Shown piece by piece: positions 9,123 through 17,444 of a stretch of 64,000 nucleotides of DNA. The stretch covers positions 186,001-250,000 of the forward strand of contig CAJXOF010000004.1 in assembly GCA_913057945.1 (NCBI GenBank). The letters are read 5' to 3'. A program made the translations under genes and the position numbers. A model generated the notes under the pieces. The model did not search any database. It was not told where the DNA came from and worked only from the letters and a program-made list of their open reading frames with translations. This DNA is from an uncultured Hyphomonadaceae bacterium. Lineage in GTDB: Bacteria > Pseudomonadota > Alphaproteobacteria > Caulobacterales > Hyphomonadaceae. Position 1 is the first letter of the stretch, and every line of letters starts with the position of its first letter.

Positions 9123-10316
9123 ATGTCTCAATTCTCCACCCTTACGCCCATGCCGGCCGATGCCCTGCTCGGCCTGATGACGGCCTATCGCGAAGACCCG
9201 CGCGATGAGAAATTCGACCTTGGCGTCGGAGTCTACAAGAATGACAAGGGCGAGACGCCGGTCATGTCGGCGGTGGCGAAGGCCGAAGCGCTGATCCTGA
9301 AATCCCAGACCACAAAAGTGTATGAAGGCCCGCGCGGCAATACCGACTATTGCGCCGCCATCGAAGGCTTCGTGTTCGGGGAAGGGGCGTCCGCCGTCAA
9401 GGAAGGGCGCACGCTGTCCTTCACTGCGCCGGGGGGATGCGGGGCACTGTTTCTCGGGACCGGCCTGATGAGCCGGATGGGCGTGAAGACGGTCTGGGTG
9501 TCGAACCCGACCTGGCCGAACCATCCGAACGTTGTCCGCTTCATGGGGCTGGATGTGGCCGAATACCCCTATGCCGATCCGGAGACAGGCGAGCTTGACC
9601 TTGCCGCCATGCTGGCCGGGATCGAAAAGGCCGAACGGGGCGACGGCATCATCATCCAGGGGCCGTGCCACAACCCGACCGGCATCGATTTGACCTTCGA
9701 CGACTGGAAGGCTGTCGGCGCGCTGGTGAAGGAAAAGGGCCTGATCGCGATGCTGGACGTCGCTTATCACGGCTTTGCCAAAGGGCTGGACGAGGACGTC
9801 AAAGGCGTGCGCGCTTTTATCGAGGCAGCCGGCGAAGCGCTGGTCTCCTATTCCTGTTCCAAGAATTTCGGCCTGTACCGCGAACGCGCCGGGTGTTTCC
9901 TCGCCGTGGGCGAGTCCGCTGAGGGCATCGCGGCGGCGGCAACCCATGTCGCGGCGCTGGCGCGGGCCAGCTATTCCATGCCGCCCGCCCATGGCGCGGC
10001 GATCGTGGCGACCATCCTGAACAATGCAGAGCTGCGCGCCGAATGGGAGGACGAACTGACGCAGATGCGGGAACGGATGATCTCGCTGCGCAAGGCGCTG
10101 GCCGACGCGCTGGTCGAGAGGACCGGTTCCAACCGGCTTGCCGCCGTGGCCAACCAGAACGGCATGTTCAGCCAGCTGCCGCTGTCGAAGGACGGCATCA
10201 CGGCGATGCGCGAGCAGAGCGGCCTCTACATGCCGAATTCCGGCAGGATCAATATTGCGGGCCTGAGCCTGAATGATATTCCGGCCGTGGCAGACATCAT
10301 CGCCAGCGAAGCCTAG
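9123..10316 (+). CDS. tyrB: aromatic amino acid aminotransferase (class I, PLP)
   Basis: 397 residues, fold type I aminotransferase of the AspC/TyrB subgroup. DLGVGVYKNDKGETPVMSAV near the start, TWPNHPNVVRFMG, the GPCHNPTGIDLTFDDW cofactor/substrate loop, DVAYHGFAKGLDED and the PLP-lysine segment SYSCSKNFGLYRERAG are all present. It transfers the amino group of tyrosine/phenylalanine (or aspartate) to 2-oxoglutarate. Its location just after the hppD-sco operon suggests it supplies 4-hydroxyphenylpyruvate, which is why tyrB is used; aspartate specificity remains possible. It overlaps the convergent thioesterase gene by 4 bases. Confidence 0.9.
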   Translation: MSQFSTLTPMPADALLGLMTAYREDPRDEKFDLGVGVYKNDKGETPVMSAVAKAEALILKSQTTKVYEGPRGNTDYCAAIEGFVFGEGASAVKEGRTLSFTAPGGCGALFLGTGLMSRMGVKTVWVSNPTWPNHPNVVRFMGLDVAEYPYADPETGELDLAAMLAGIEKAERGDGIIIQGPCHNPTGIDLTFDDWKAVGALVKEKGLIAMLDVAYHGFAKGLDEDVKGVRAFIEAAGEALVSYSCSKNFGLYRERAGCFLAVGESAEGIAAAATHVAALARASYSMPPAHGAAIVATILNNAELRAEWEDELTQMRERMISLRKALADALVERTGSNRLAAVANQNGMFSQLPLSKDGITAMREQSGLYMPNSGRINIAGLSLNDIPAVADIIASEA

Positions 10317-11236
10317 ATTTCCAGTCCAGGGGCGGCCATCGAACTCAGCTCACTGAGCATTTCCGGTGGGGCGGGAATGGCCTTGCGAGCATCGAGGTCC
10401 AGTGTGATCGCGGTCGCCTGCATGGTGGCCCAGGGCGTGCCCGTGGCCGGGTTCATCATCCAGTGGATCAGGTTGTGCGTCTTGCCGGACGCGCCCCCGA
10501 ACGAAGTGTAGAGTTCGTACACATCCCCGGCGACCGGCATGGCATGGTAGCGGATGCGATATTCCAGCACGGCGGCGCCCATGCGCAAATCGCCCGCAGC
10601 GTCCGCGACGCGCTTGCGCCAGGTGTAGAGAATATTCGGTACCGAATCCGATGTGCGCCCGATCATCCAATAGGGATACATGCGGCCATGCACGTCGATG
10701 TGGTGGGGCGGAATGGCGCCGCGTCCTGCCAGCGGTGCGCCGACCTCTTTCACCCGGTCGAGCGTGATCTCTTCCACCGGCAGGCCGGGCTTGGACATGT
10801 CGATTGAGCGGGGCGCGGATTCCTCCGGCGCGGTATCCGTGAAGTCAGGGAAGGCGGCGCGGGTCCGCGAACTCCACGGGAAGGGTTTGCGTATGGTCGT
10901 ATCGACATGCAGCACGCGGGTGCGCATCGCTGCGGCGAGCGAGCCGTCGGCATGGCGCAGTTCCTGATAGATCACGGCGTCGTCCTCGCCGGTTTCCAGC
11001 ACGCAGCCATTCATGGTGAGGGGCCGACCCGGCAGCACTTCGCGCACGAAGCGGATATGCTGGTCGACCGGAATGATCGTTGACGGCGACGATGCCTTGA
11101 ACGCGTGCGGCATGCCAAGTTCGGGCGCGAACGCGGCAAGGCCTTCCAATTGCTTCTCGACATAGACGCGCACATTCATGTGACCCATCTCGTCGCAATC
11201 CCACTGATTGCAGCTCCCCCTCCACAATGTGATCAT
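10313..11236 (-). CDS. hotdog-fold acyl-CoA thioesterase-like protein (tandem domains)
   Basis: 307 residues with start ATG at 11236 overlapping the zur stop (ATGA), which is more credible than an upstream ATG at 11254 inside zur. The N-terminal half begins WRGSCNQWDCDEMGHMNVRVYVEKQ, the 4HBT-type start with the conserved Asp/His-Met-Asn, and a second hotdog half begins near IPPHHIDVHGRMYPYWMIGRTSD. Expected activity is hydrolysis of acyl-CoA thioesters, but a (3R)-hydroxyacyl dehydratase-like or binding role is possible. Translationally coupled to zur, with no obvious functional link to zinc. Confidence 0.82.
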   Translation of the reverse strand: MITLWRGSCNQWDCDEMGHMNVRVYVEKQLEGLAAFAPELGMPHAFKASSPSTIIPVDQHIRFVREVLPGRPLTMNGCVLETGEDDAVIYQELRHADGSLAAAMRTRVLHVDTTIRKPFPWSSRTRAAFPDFTDTAPEESAPRSIDMSKPGLPVEEITLDRVKEVGAPLAGRGAIPPHHIDVHGRMYPYWMIGRTSDSVPNILYTWRKRVADAAGDLRMGAAVLEYRIRYHAMPVAGDVYELYTSFGGASGKTHNLIHWMMNPATGTPWATMQATAITLDLDARKAIPAPPEMLSELSSMAAPGLEI

Positions 11237-11712
11237 GCGGCGCAGTCCCGGCATGTGCCCCGTACTTCCACGACCGCCCGGTTCATCTTGAAGCCAGCGG
11301 CGCTCGTCTCGGCGTCCAGCGCTTCGTTTGTCGCTGTTGCGTGCAATTCCTCTGCGCCATGGCAGGTGTCGCAGATCAGGAACACGGCGGAATGATTGTG
11401 GCTGGCATGGCCGCACGCAACATAGGCATTCAGGCTTTCGATCTTGTGAGCGAGACCGGTTTCCTGGAGGAAATCGAGCGCGCGATAGATGGTAGGGGGC
11501 TTGGCAGAGCCTTCGCCGTCCAGATTGGCCAGCAAATCATACGCCTTGGCAGGCTCCGTGCTCTCCAGCAGCAGGCGGAGCACCTTGCGGCGAATACGCG
11601 TCATCCGCTGTCCCTGGCGCATGACGAGGGTTTCTGCCTCATTGAGGAAGGCTTCCACGTCCTGCGGGCTGCAGGGGGTATTTGCGTGAATGTGACTGTG
11701 TGACTGGGCCAT
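11233..11712 (-). CDS. zur: Fur-family zinc uptake regulator
   Basis: 159 residues; start ATG at 11712 (MAQSHSHIHANTP). It has a winged helix (MTRIRRKVLRLLLES...PPTIYRALDFLQETGLAHKIES) and then the Zur-type metal region: NAYVACGHASHNHSAVFLICDTCHG with a CxxC pair, and a second CRDC pair at the very C-terminus. Four structural-zinc cysteines plus the His-rich loop favour Zur over Fur. It would repress zinc uptake genes when zinc is plentiful. I see no convincing Zur box in the 129-base gap upstream. Confidence 0.88.
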   Translation of the reverse strand: MAQSHSHIHANTPCSPQDVEAFLNEAETLVMRQGQRMTRIRRKVLRLLLESTEPAKAYDLLANLDGEGSAKPPTIYRALDFLQETGLAHKIESLNAYVACGHASHNHSAVFLICDTCHGAEELHATATNEALDAETSAAGFKMNRAVVEVRGTCRDCAA

Positions 11713-11841
11713 GCCTGTAATGTCGTGCGTTTCGGCCGGAATGTGAAGGCCCCTGTCCCCAGCTTTACAGGACAAGACCCCTAGACGGAGTCCGCAAATC
11801 ACCTGAGATTCTCCGCTAAGGCGAACAATAAGGGTAGAGAA

Positions 11842-12231
11842 ATGGCACTGTCTGAGCGCGAAGGTCTGGAATTGTGGCGACGCGCGGTGACGGCCTCCGT
11901 CCGATCCGATGCGCCGGATCTGACGGCACGCCAGCAGGCCATCCTGATGACGATTGCCCTGACGCCCGGCCCCCACACGGTGCGGGGCCTTGCCGAGCAT
12001 CTCAACATTGCCAAGCCTGCGGTCACCCGCGCGCTGGATGCGCTGGCCCGGCTGGATTTTATCCGTCGTATCAAGGACGATACGGACCTGCGCAATATCT
12101 TCATAGAGCGAACGCCCGCCGGCATGGCGTATCTTCGGGCCTTCTCCGGCCTTGTTCTTGCCGCAGCTTCCGGCAAGGATGACAGTCAATTGGCGCCCAA
12201 GCGCGGCGGGAAGACCAACGCCGCTGCCTGA
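11842..12231 (+). CDS. MarR-family winged-helix regulator
   Basis: 129 residues. A clear winged helix is present: LTARQQAILMTIALTPGPHTVRGLAEHLNIAKPAVTRALDALARLDFIRRIKDDTDLRNIFIERTPAG. It lacks long dimerisation helices at the N-terminus and is shorter than usual. It lies 23 bases upstream of, and is probably co-transcribed with, the NlpC/P60 gene, and is divergent from zur. Target unknown. AAGGGTAGAG precedes the ATG. Confidence 0.85.
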   Translation: MALSEREGLELWRRAVTASVRSDAPDLTARQQAILMTIALTPGPHTVRGLAEHLNIAKPAVTRALDALARLDFIRRIKDDTDLRNIFIERTPAGMAYLRAFSGLVLAAASGKDDSQLAPKRGGKTNAAA

Positions 12232-12254
12232 CGCGCCCGAATTCGGGAACAGGC

Positions 12255-13106
12255 ATGCCGACATTTAACGACAAGAGACTTCAGCGGCCCGCTGGTGAGG
12301 CCATTGCCTATCAGGTGACGGCCGGTATGGCGGCGGTGCGCGAGACGCCTGCGGCGGATGGACGGCTCGCCACACAGGCCCTGCATGGCGAGATCGTGGA
12401 CGTCTTTGCGGAGGAGGGCGAATTTGGCCTCGTCCAGTGCCGCCGCGACCGGTATTGCGGCTGGGTGCAGATGGAGGCGCTGTCAGAGCCCTTACTTGCA
12501 ACGACGCACAAGATCTCCTCGCCCGGAACCCATTGCTATAGCCAGCCCGACCTCAAATCTGCGCCCCGTTTCGTGTTAAGCCACGGCGCACGCCTGTCGG
12601 TCAGCGGCCGCGAAGGGGACTGGCTCCATTCCGATCGTGGCGGATGGGTTCATGCGCGCCAGGTTGCCCCGGTCGACACGCTGGAGGATGACCCGGTCGC
12701 CGTGGCCGAGCGGTTCCTGCGAGCGCCCTATCTCTGGGGCGGCCGGGAAAGTCTTGGCCTCGATTGCACGGGGCTGACCCAGCAAGCCTTCGAGGCGGCC
12801 GGTGTGATGTTGCCGCGCGACAGCGACATGCAGTTTGCCTGGGCGGGCGCGCACATTCCGGACTGGCGCGCGCCGAACGCCTTGCGGCGTGGTGATCTCG
12901 TCTTCTGGAAAGGACATGTGGGCATCATGACCGATGCCGACCATTTGCTGCATGCGAATGCGTGGCACATGGCCGTCGCGGTCGAGCCGCTGGAGTCTGC
13001 CATCACCCGGATCGCAAACTATTACGCCGAGCCCATAGGGGCCCGGCGCATAGATGTTTCGTCGGAACGGGGGCGCATCCCCGACTGGCTAGGCGCAAGC
13101 GCCTAG
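12255..13106 (+). CDS. NlpC/P60 cell-wall peptidase with N-terminal SH3-like domains
   Basis: 283 residues. The N-terminal half (about 20-135) looks like two bacterial SH3 domains (VTAGMAAVRETPAADGRLATQ..., then ISSPGTHCYSQPDLKSAP...). The C-terminal half is the C40 peptidase: LRAPYLWGGRESLGLDCTGLTQQAF with the catalytic Cys, RRGDLVFWKGHVGIMT with the catalytic His, and LLHANAWHM as third residue. Such enzymes cut gamma-D-Glu-diaminopimelate bonds in peptidoglycan. No signal peptide is obvious, as in several alphaproteobacterial homologues. The 3' end overlaps the convergent cytochrome gene by 4 bases. Confidence 0.9.
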   Translation: MPTFNDKRLQRPAGEAIAYQVTAGMAAVRETPAADGRLATQALHGEIVDVFAEEGEFGLVQCRRDRYCGWVQMEALSEPLLATTHKISSPGTHCYSQPDLKSAPRFVLSHGARLSVSGREGDWLHSDRGGWVHARQVAPVDTLEDDPVAVAERFLRAPYLWGGRESLGLDCTGLTQQAFEAAGVMLPRDSDMQFAWAGAHIPDWRAPNALRRGDLVFWKGHVGIMTDADHLLHANAWHMAVAVEPLESAITRIANYYAEPIGARRIDVSSERGRIPDWLGASA

Positions 13107-13984
13107 CGGTCGTCCGTGGCTTCGGTCACGGCTTCTTCGGCCTCACCTGCAGCGTCTTCAACTGCTTCGACGGCTTCTGCCGGAACGGTCACGGTCTCAC
13201 CGGTGCCGCCATCATCACGACCGGTCGCATCAACAGAATCAATGGTTTTGACTTCGCCGGTGGCCAGGGTCGGGTTTTCCATATCGTCCACGCCATCGGC
13301 AGGAAGGGTTGCTTCGACGGCGTCGCCGGACTCCGTGGCCTCGCCCTCGGCAGCTTCCGCACCCTCGGCGCCTTCTTCAGCAGAAGCTGCGAGGGGCTCA
13401 GGGAAGGCCGGTGGGTTGGTGGTGTTGGAGGCGAGGTAGGCAATCACGTTCACGCGGTCATCGTCGCGGCGCAGACCGGCGAAGGACATCGTGGTCCCGC
13501 GAATATAGGCCGACGGATTGTAGAGCCACTCATTGAGGGCTTCATACGTCCATTCACCTGGCGTGCTTTCCATCGCGGCGGAATAGGCAAAGGCGTCATG
13601 ATGCCCCTTGTCGGCGCCGACCACATTGTGGAGGTTCGGACCGGTGCCGTTGGAGCCACCCTGGTCGATCGTGTGGCAGGTGGCGCACTTGCCCTTGAAG
13701 GTGCGTTCGCCGCGGGCAACGTCCGCGCTGGCCAGCAGGAGGCCGAGGTCAAAGACTTCTTCCTCTTCGGCGCCGGCGCCGCCTGCATCGGCGACTTCAA
13801 CGCAGTAGGCGAATTTTTCGCACATCTGCTCTGACATGGAGGCTGTTTCAGCGTGCTCGTCGCCGTGATGGGCGCCTTCGCTTCCATGGCTGAACACGAT
13901 GCTCGAAAGTGTCTGCAGGGCAAATACCCCGAGGGCCGTTGCGAGCAGCGCACCGAAAATCTTGTTGAGACCGAGTTCTCCCAT
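13103..13984 (-). CDS. membrane-anchored monoheme cytochrome c with long acidic tail
   Basis: 293 residues from the ATG at 13984 (MGELGLNKIFGALLATALGVF), preferred because AAGGAA lies just upstream and the product begins like alphaproteobacterial homologues; an ATG at 14014 is possible. One N-terminal transmembrane anchor is followed by a class I cytochrome c domain (about 80-185) with heme motif CATCH, GTGPNLHNVVG and the Met ligand in GTTMSFAGLRRDDDRVNVIAYL. The last ~100 residues are Ala/Glu/Asp-rich, of low complexity. Electron carrier on the periplasmic side; partner unknown. Confidence 0.9.
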   Translation of the reverse strand: MGELGLNKIFGALLATALGVFALQTLSSIVFSHGSEGAHHGDEHAETASMSEQMCEKFAYCVEVADAGGAGAEEEEVFDLGLLLASADVARGERTFKGKCATCHTIDQGGSNGTGPNLHNVVGADKGHHDAFAYSAAMESTPGEWTYEALNEWLYNPSAYIRGTTMSFAGLRRDDDRVNVIAYLASNTTNPPAFPEPLAASAEEGAEGAEAAEGEATESGDAVEATLPADGVDDMENPTLATGEVKTIDSVDATGRDDGGTGETVTVPAEAVEAVEDAAGEAEEAVTEATDDR

Positions 13985-14143
13985 GGAGGCATTCCTTCGA
14001 ATCTGTCTGGTCATACGTCTTGGCGCGCGCCTTTTGGCACGCTAACGGAGTGCAGACAATATAAAGGCTGTGCGTTATAGGGCTTCCCCCTTTCGTCGCG
14101 GCGATCCGACGCACATGATTCCATGAAAAGGGGCATCAAACCC

Positions 14144-14980
14144 ATGACCGGCAAAATCGCGTACCAGGGTGAACCTGGCGCAAATTCCCATATCGCCTGC
14201 AATGAAGCCTTTCCCGACCTGGAGCCGATGCCGTGCCGCACATTCGAGGATTGTTTCGCCACTGTGGAGCGTGGGGACGCTGATCTGGCAATGATTCCGG
14301 TCGAAAACACGATTGCCGGCCGGGTGGGGGATATCCATTACCTGCTCCCGAATACCGAGCTTCAGATTGTGGCCGAATACTATCTGCCGATCCGGTTCCA
14401 GCTGATGGCCCTGGAGGGGACCAGACTGGAGGAGGTGAAAAAAGCCCGGTCGCATATCATGGGCCTCGGTCAGTGCCGGAATTTCCTGCGGGCACACAAT
14501 ATTGATTCGGTGACATCGGCGGACACGGCGGGCGCGGCCCGCGAAGTTGCTGAACTGGGCGATCCATCGGTCGCCGCCATTGCGCCGCGTCTTGCTGCGA
14601 AGGTCTATGGTCTCGAAATCCTGGCCGAGAATATTGAGGACGCCGCCCACAACACGACGCGCTTCATCATCATGTCGAAGGAGCATTCCGAGGTGGAAGC
14701 CAAGGATGGCCCGGCCAAGACCGCTTTCATGTTCGAGGTCCGCAACATTCCTGCCGCGCTCTACAAGGTGATGGGCGGATTTGCGACGAACGGCATCAAC
14801 ATGACCAAACTGGAAAGCTATATGGTCGGTGGGTCCTTCACGGCGACGCAATTCTATGCCGAGATTGAGGGTCATCCGGATGAGCGCCATGTCCAATTGG
14901 CGCTGGAAGAACTGGGCTTCTTCTCACAATCGCTGAAAATCCTGGGTGTGTTCCCGAGTTCGGAACACACACCGGATTAG
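14144..14980 (+). CDS. pheA: prephenate dehydratase
   Basis: 278 residues from the ATG at 14144, chosen because AAAAGGGG lies about 10 bases before it; an in-frame ATG at 14123 would add 7 residues without a ribosome site. It converts prephenate to phenylpyruvate in phenylalanine synthesis. The PDT domain is seen in KIAYQGEPGANSHIAC, DLAMIPVENTIAGRV and the SADTAGAAREVAE region. The ACT domain follows (KTAFMFEVRNIPAALYKVMGGFATNGINMTKLESY, with the ESY phenylalanine-binding motif), so feedback inhibition is expected. It overlaps the convergent LysR gene by 4 bases. Confidence 0.95.
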   Translation: MTGKIAYQGEPGANSHIACNEAFPDLEPMPCRTFEDCFATVERGDADLAMIPVENTIAGRVGDIHYLLPNTELQIVAEYYLPIRFQLMALEGTRLEEVKKARSHIMGLGQCRNFLRAHNIDSVTSADTAGAAREVAELGDPSVAAIAPRLAAKVYGLEILAENIEDAAHNTTRFIIMSKEHSEVEAKDGPAKTAFMFEVRNIPAALYKVMGGFATNGINMTKLESYMVGGSFTATQFYAEIEGHPDERHVQLALEELGFFSQSLKILGVFPSSEHTPD

Positions 14981-15870
14981 CAGTGGGACATAGCCAATTT
15001 GAGTTCTTCGGTGATGTGATCGGCGAACAGCTTGGTCTTTCCCCGAAGCCGGCCGGCGGTCCAGACGCAGTTCACGGGCAGGCTCTCCATCTCCCAGTCG
15101 GGAAGAATCCGGACCATCTGCCCTTCGGTGACACAGCCTGAAACCAGCCAGCTTGGGGCCATGAGGATGCCGAGCCCGGCTAACCCTGCCTGGACCAGAT
15201 TGTCGCCCCCCGAGGCGGCAAAGGGTCCATCCACGCGAACGGTAACGCTTTCCTCGCCACGGGTGAGTGTCCAATCCGAGTGGAGCCCTTTCCGGAACAG
15301 GACGGCATCATGCTGCGTCAACTCCTCTGGCGTCTGCGGGGTGCCTTTCCGGGCGAGATAGTCCGGCGAGGCCCAAAGCGCGCGTGGGGTATCTGCGAGT
15401 TTGCGTGTCATCAGGCGGGAATCGCTGAGATGACCAAAGCGAAACGCCAGATCGATGGCTTCTTCCACGAGGTCGGTCAGCGCGTCGTCCGAAATCACAT
15501 CGAATCGTATCCGGGGATATTTTTCAAGGAACGGCGGAATGGCCGGGACAATGATCCGGCGGGCGAAGGAATTCGAGCAGGATATGCGGAGCAAGCCGAC
15601 CGGCTCGTGCTGCAGGCCGCGGGCTTCCGCCTCGGCCGATTCATAGTCGGCTATCAGGTCCACGGCGCGCCGGTAGAAGCGTTCGCCCGCCTCAGTCAGG
15701 CTGAGCGCACGGGTGGTTCGCTGGAAAAGGGTCACATCCAGTTGCCCTTCCAGATCCTGGATCCGGCGAGACACTGTCGGCTGGCCTACGCCGAGGGCCG
15801 AGGCCGCTTTGGAGAAATTGCCCGCTTCGGCTACGCGAACGAACAGGCGCATTGCGTCGATACGGTCCAT
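14977..15870 (-). CDS. LysR-family transcriptional regulator
   Basis: 297 residues from the ATG at 15870, preceded by GGGAGGGG. The N-terminal helix-turn-helix reads MDRIDAMRLFVRVAEAGNFSKAASALGVGQPTVSRRIQDLEGQL, followed by the linker FQRTTRALSLTEAGERF and a substrate-binding domain of the CrgA/DmlR-like subgroup (LLRISCSNSFARRIIVPAIPPFL). It is divergent from the DoxX-like/YHS pair, the usual arrangement for LysR control of the neighbour. An inverted repeat (15890-15897/15916-15923) lies just upstream of its start. Confidence 0.93.
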   Translation of the reverse strand: MDRIDAMRLFVRVAEAGNFSKAASALGVGQPTVSRRIQDLEGQLDVTLFQRTTRALSLTEAGERFYRRAVDLIADYESAEAEARGLQHEPVGLLRISCSNSFARRIIVPAIPPFLEKYPRIRFDVISDDALTDLVEEAIDLAFRFGHLSDSRLMTRKLADTPRALWASPDYLARKGTPQTPEELTQHDAVLFRKGLHSDWTLTRGEESVTVRVDGPFAASGGDNLVQAGLAGLGILMAPSWLVSGCVTEGQMVRILPDWEMESLPVNCVWTAGRLRGKTKLFADHITEELKLAMSHC

Positions 15871-15889
15871 CTGACCCCTCCCTGCATGT

Positions 15890-15923
15890 CGAAATGCTAT
15901 GTAGGAACGCGGAGGGCATTTCG
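15890..15923. promoter_or_regulatory. inverted repeat, candidate LysR operator
   Basis: CGAAATGC (15890-15897) and GCATTTCG (15916-15923) form a perfect 8-base inverted repeat with an 18-base spacer, 20 bases before the LysR start and about 130 bases before the divergent membrane-protein gene. LysR proteins usually bind interrupted dyads in such divergent regions. Assignment is inference; the spacer is longer than the classical T-N11-A box. Confidence 0.35.
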
Positions 15924-16052
15924 CGAGACCGCAACGGTAATTCACGAAAAATAGCCGATTGGCTCACACAAAAGTGGGCAATGCTCACACGCCCTTGTTT
16001 TGAGGCGCCGGCCTATTCGTGGGAAAAGAGCGATCAAGGGAGGACACTCGAT

Positions 16053-16583
16053 ATGTTCGCACGACTCAGGAAATACGCGCCTCTGGCCTATGCGCTGAGC
16101 GCCGGCGCAGTCTTTTTGGACAGTTTGCGGTTCAAATTCACGAATGCGCCGGAAACTCAGGTCATTTTCGGCAAGCTGGATGCGTGGGCAGCCAGTTTCG
16201 GGGCAGGGGGCCTGTTCGATCAGACCGGCCTGTTCAGCCAGTACGTCATCGGATCAGCCGAGCTGGTGGCCTCAGCGCTCTTGCTGATTGGTATCCTTCC
16301 CGCCCTGCGCCGGTTGCAGACGCTTGGCGCGTTGATCGCGACCGCCGTCATGACGGGCGCGGTGAGTTTCCACCTGTTCACGCCGCTGGGCATTGATCCG
16401 AACAATGATGGCGGCGGCCTGTTCGCCATGGCGGTGGTGGTCTGGCTCGCCTCGATTGCGTATCTCGTTTTCCACCGGGACACGCTCCTGTCCATTCTCA
16501 CCGGAGTCGGCCGCGCCATCCTGCCGGGGCAGGCAGGGGCTGGGGAGTCCGCCTCCCCGGCGGCCAAGCTGGCCTCTGTCTAA
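16053..16583 (+). CDS. DoxX-like small integral membrane protein
   Basis: 176 residues from the ATG at 16053 after AGGGAGGA; frames extending upstream run into the LysR promoter region. Four hydrophobic helices are seen. The pattern FKFTNAPETQ...SQYVIGSAELVASALLLIGILPALRRLQTLGALIATAVMTGAVSFHLFTPLG resembles DoxX/DUF417-type membrane proteins, which are linked to redox stress or quinone chemistry, but this is weak. It is followed after 26 bases by the YHS gene, and the pair is divergent from the LysR gene. Confidence 0.75.
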   Translation: MFARLRKYAPLAYALSAGAVFLDSLRFKFTNAPETQVIFGKLDAWAASFGAGGLFDQTGLFSQYVIGSAELVASALLLIGILPALRRLQTLGALIATAVMTGAVSFHLFTPLGIDPNNDGGGLFAMAVVVWLASIAYLVFHRDTLLSILTGVGRAILPGQAGAGESASPAAKLASV

Positions 16584-16609
16584 ACGTTCTTGCACCAGGA
16601 GACTTTTCC

Positions 16610-17068
16610 ATGAAACTTCGCGCCATGATCTTTGCCACTGCGCTCGCTGGCCTGCCCATGATGGTCGCTGCGCCAGCAGCCCAAGCCGAACCGCCGATCT
16701 CTACAAGCGTGTTTTCCAACACGGCCCTGCAGGGATATGATCCCGTTGCCTATTTCACAGACGGCAAGCCGGTGAAGGGGGATGATGCGTTCACGGCTGA
16801 CTATATGGGCGCGAAGTTCAAATTCTCGAGCGCGGCCAATCGGGATGCCTTCATCGACACGCCGGCAGCGTACGCGCCGCAATATGGCGGCTATTGCGCC
16901 TGGGCCATGGCTGATGGCAAGCATGCCAGGGGCGACGCCCGGTATTGGAAGATTGTCGATGGCAAGCTCTACCTGAACTACAACAAGAGCATCCAGAAAA
17001 AGTGGCATGCGGACATACCAAGTTTCATTGGCCGTGCCGATACCGCCTGGGCAGGCATTAATGATTAG
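16610..17068 (+). CDS. exported YHS-domain protein
   Basis: 152 residues. A signal peptide is clear (MKLRAMIFATALAGLPMMVAAPAAQA, cleavage after AQA). The mature part contains the YHS-type core ALQGYDPVAYFTDGKPVKG, then YMGAKFKFSSAANRDAFIDTPAAYAPQYGGYCAWAMADGK. YHS domains often bind metals; the single Cys in GGYCAWA is a possible ligand or redox residue. Periplasmic. It is co-oriented with and probably co-transcribed with the DoxX-like gene, under the divergent LysR. No gene follows for 376 bases. Confidence 0.88.
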   Translation: MKLRAMIFATALAGLPMMVAAPAAQAEPPISTSVFSNTALQGYDPVAYFTDGKPVKGDDAFTADYMGAKFKFSSAANRDAFIDTPAAYAPQYGGYCAWAMADGKHARGDARYWKIVDGKLYLNYNKSIQKKWHADIPSFIGRADTAWAGIND

Positions 17069-17348
17069 GGCAGGCAGCCCTATTGGTTAAACGTGCCCTT
17101 GACCTGGCTGGCGGGAATTATTCTGTGCCACGCGCCATAAAATCACATGGAATCAATCGGCTTGTGTGCAGACCATCTGTCTGCGCAGCGAAGGAACAAA
17201 ATTCGGGAGGTAAATGGCGGGCGAAAAGAATTGCCACAATAGGCCGGTATCCTGCCGAAAGGGTCAAGCGGTCACCCCACCGTGAGGATCGATCCTGTCT
17301 GAGCGGGTCGGAGGGCACTCGATGCCGTTTGCCACCGGCCCGCCAGCG

Positions 17349-17377
17349 CCCCCGTGTCCCCTGGATACGGGGGTTTT
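17349..17377 (+). terminator. rho-independent terminator (plus strand)
   Basis: CCCCCGTGTCC pairs with GGATACGGGGG (11 pairs including one G-U, 3-base loop) and is followed by TTTTCGG. It ends either the YHS transcript or an independent small RNA. Confidence 0.75.
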
Positions 17378-17392
17378 CGGTTCTCATGGAGC

Positions 17393-17423
17393 AATAAAAA
17401 ACGGGCGGGAGGCCCGCCCGTTT
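17393..17423 (-). terminator. rho-independent terminator of the histone-like gene
   Basis: Read on the minus strand, AAACGGGCGGG and CCCGCCCGTTT pair across a 3-base loop and are followed by a run of six T. It lies 22 bases after the stop of the Lys/Ala-rich gene. Confidence 0.85.
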
Positions 17424-17444
17424 CCGACAAGCATGTCCGCAAGA

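Larger units (their letters stand above)
17069..17444. other. 376-base gap with structured, probably transcribed non-coding region
   Basis: No credible protein gene is seen: the only open frame of note (17083-17397) has no ribosome site and improbable composition. The region holds a 9-pair hairpin at 17165-17187 (TGTGCAGAC/GTCTGCGCA, loop of 5), a plus-strand terminator at 17349-17377 and a minus-strand terminator at 17393-17423. The plus-strand terminator lies 280 bases beyond the YHS stop, so either the YHS mRNA has a long 3' UTR or a small RNA ends here. Confidence 0.5.

Noticed and set aside
11714..11771. CCTGTAA...TTACAGG inverted repeat upstream of zur as a Zur box
   Set aside because: Arms are 44 bases apart and do not resemble the known GTTATA-type Zur palindrome.
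17083..17397. 104-codon frame in the gap after the YHS gene
   Set aside because: No Shine-Dalgarno, unusual composition, and it runs through the terminator hairpin at 17349-17377; non-coding explanation fits better.
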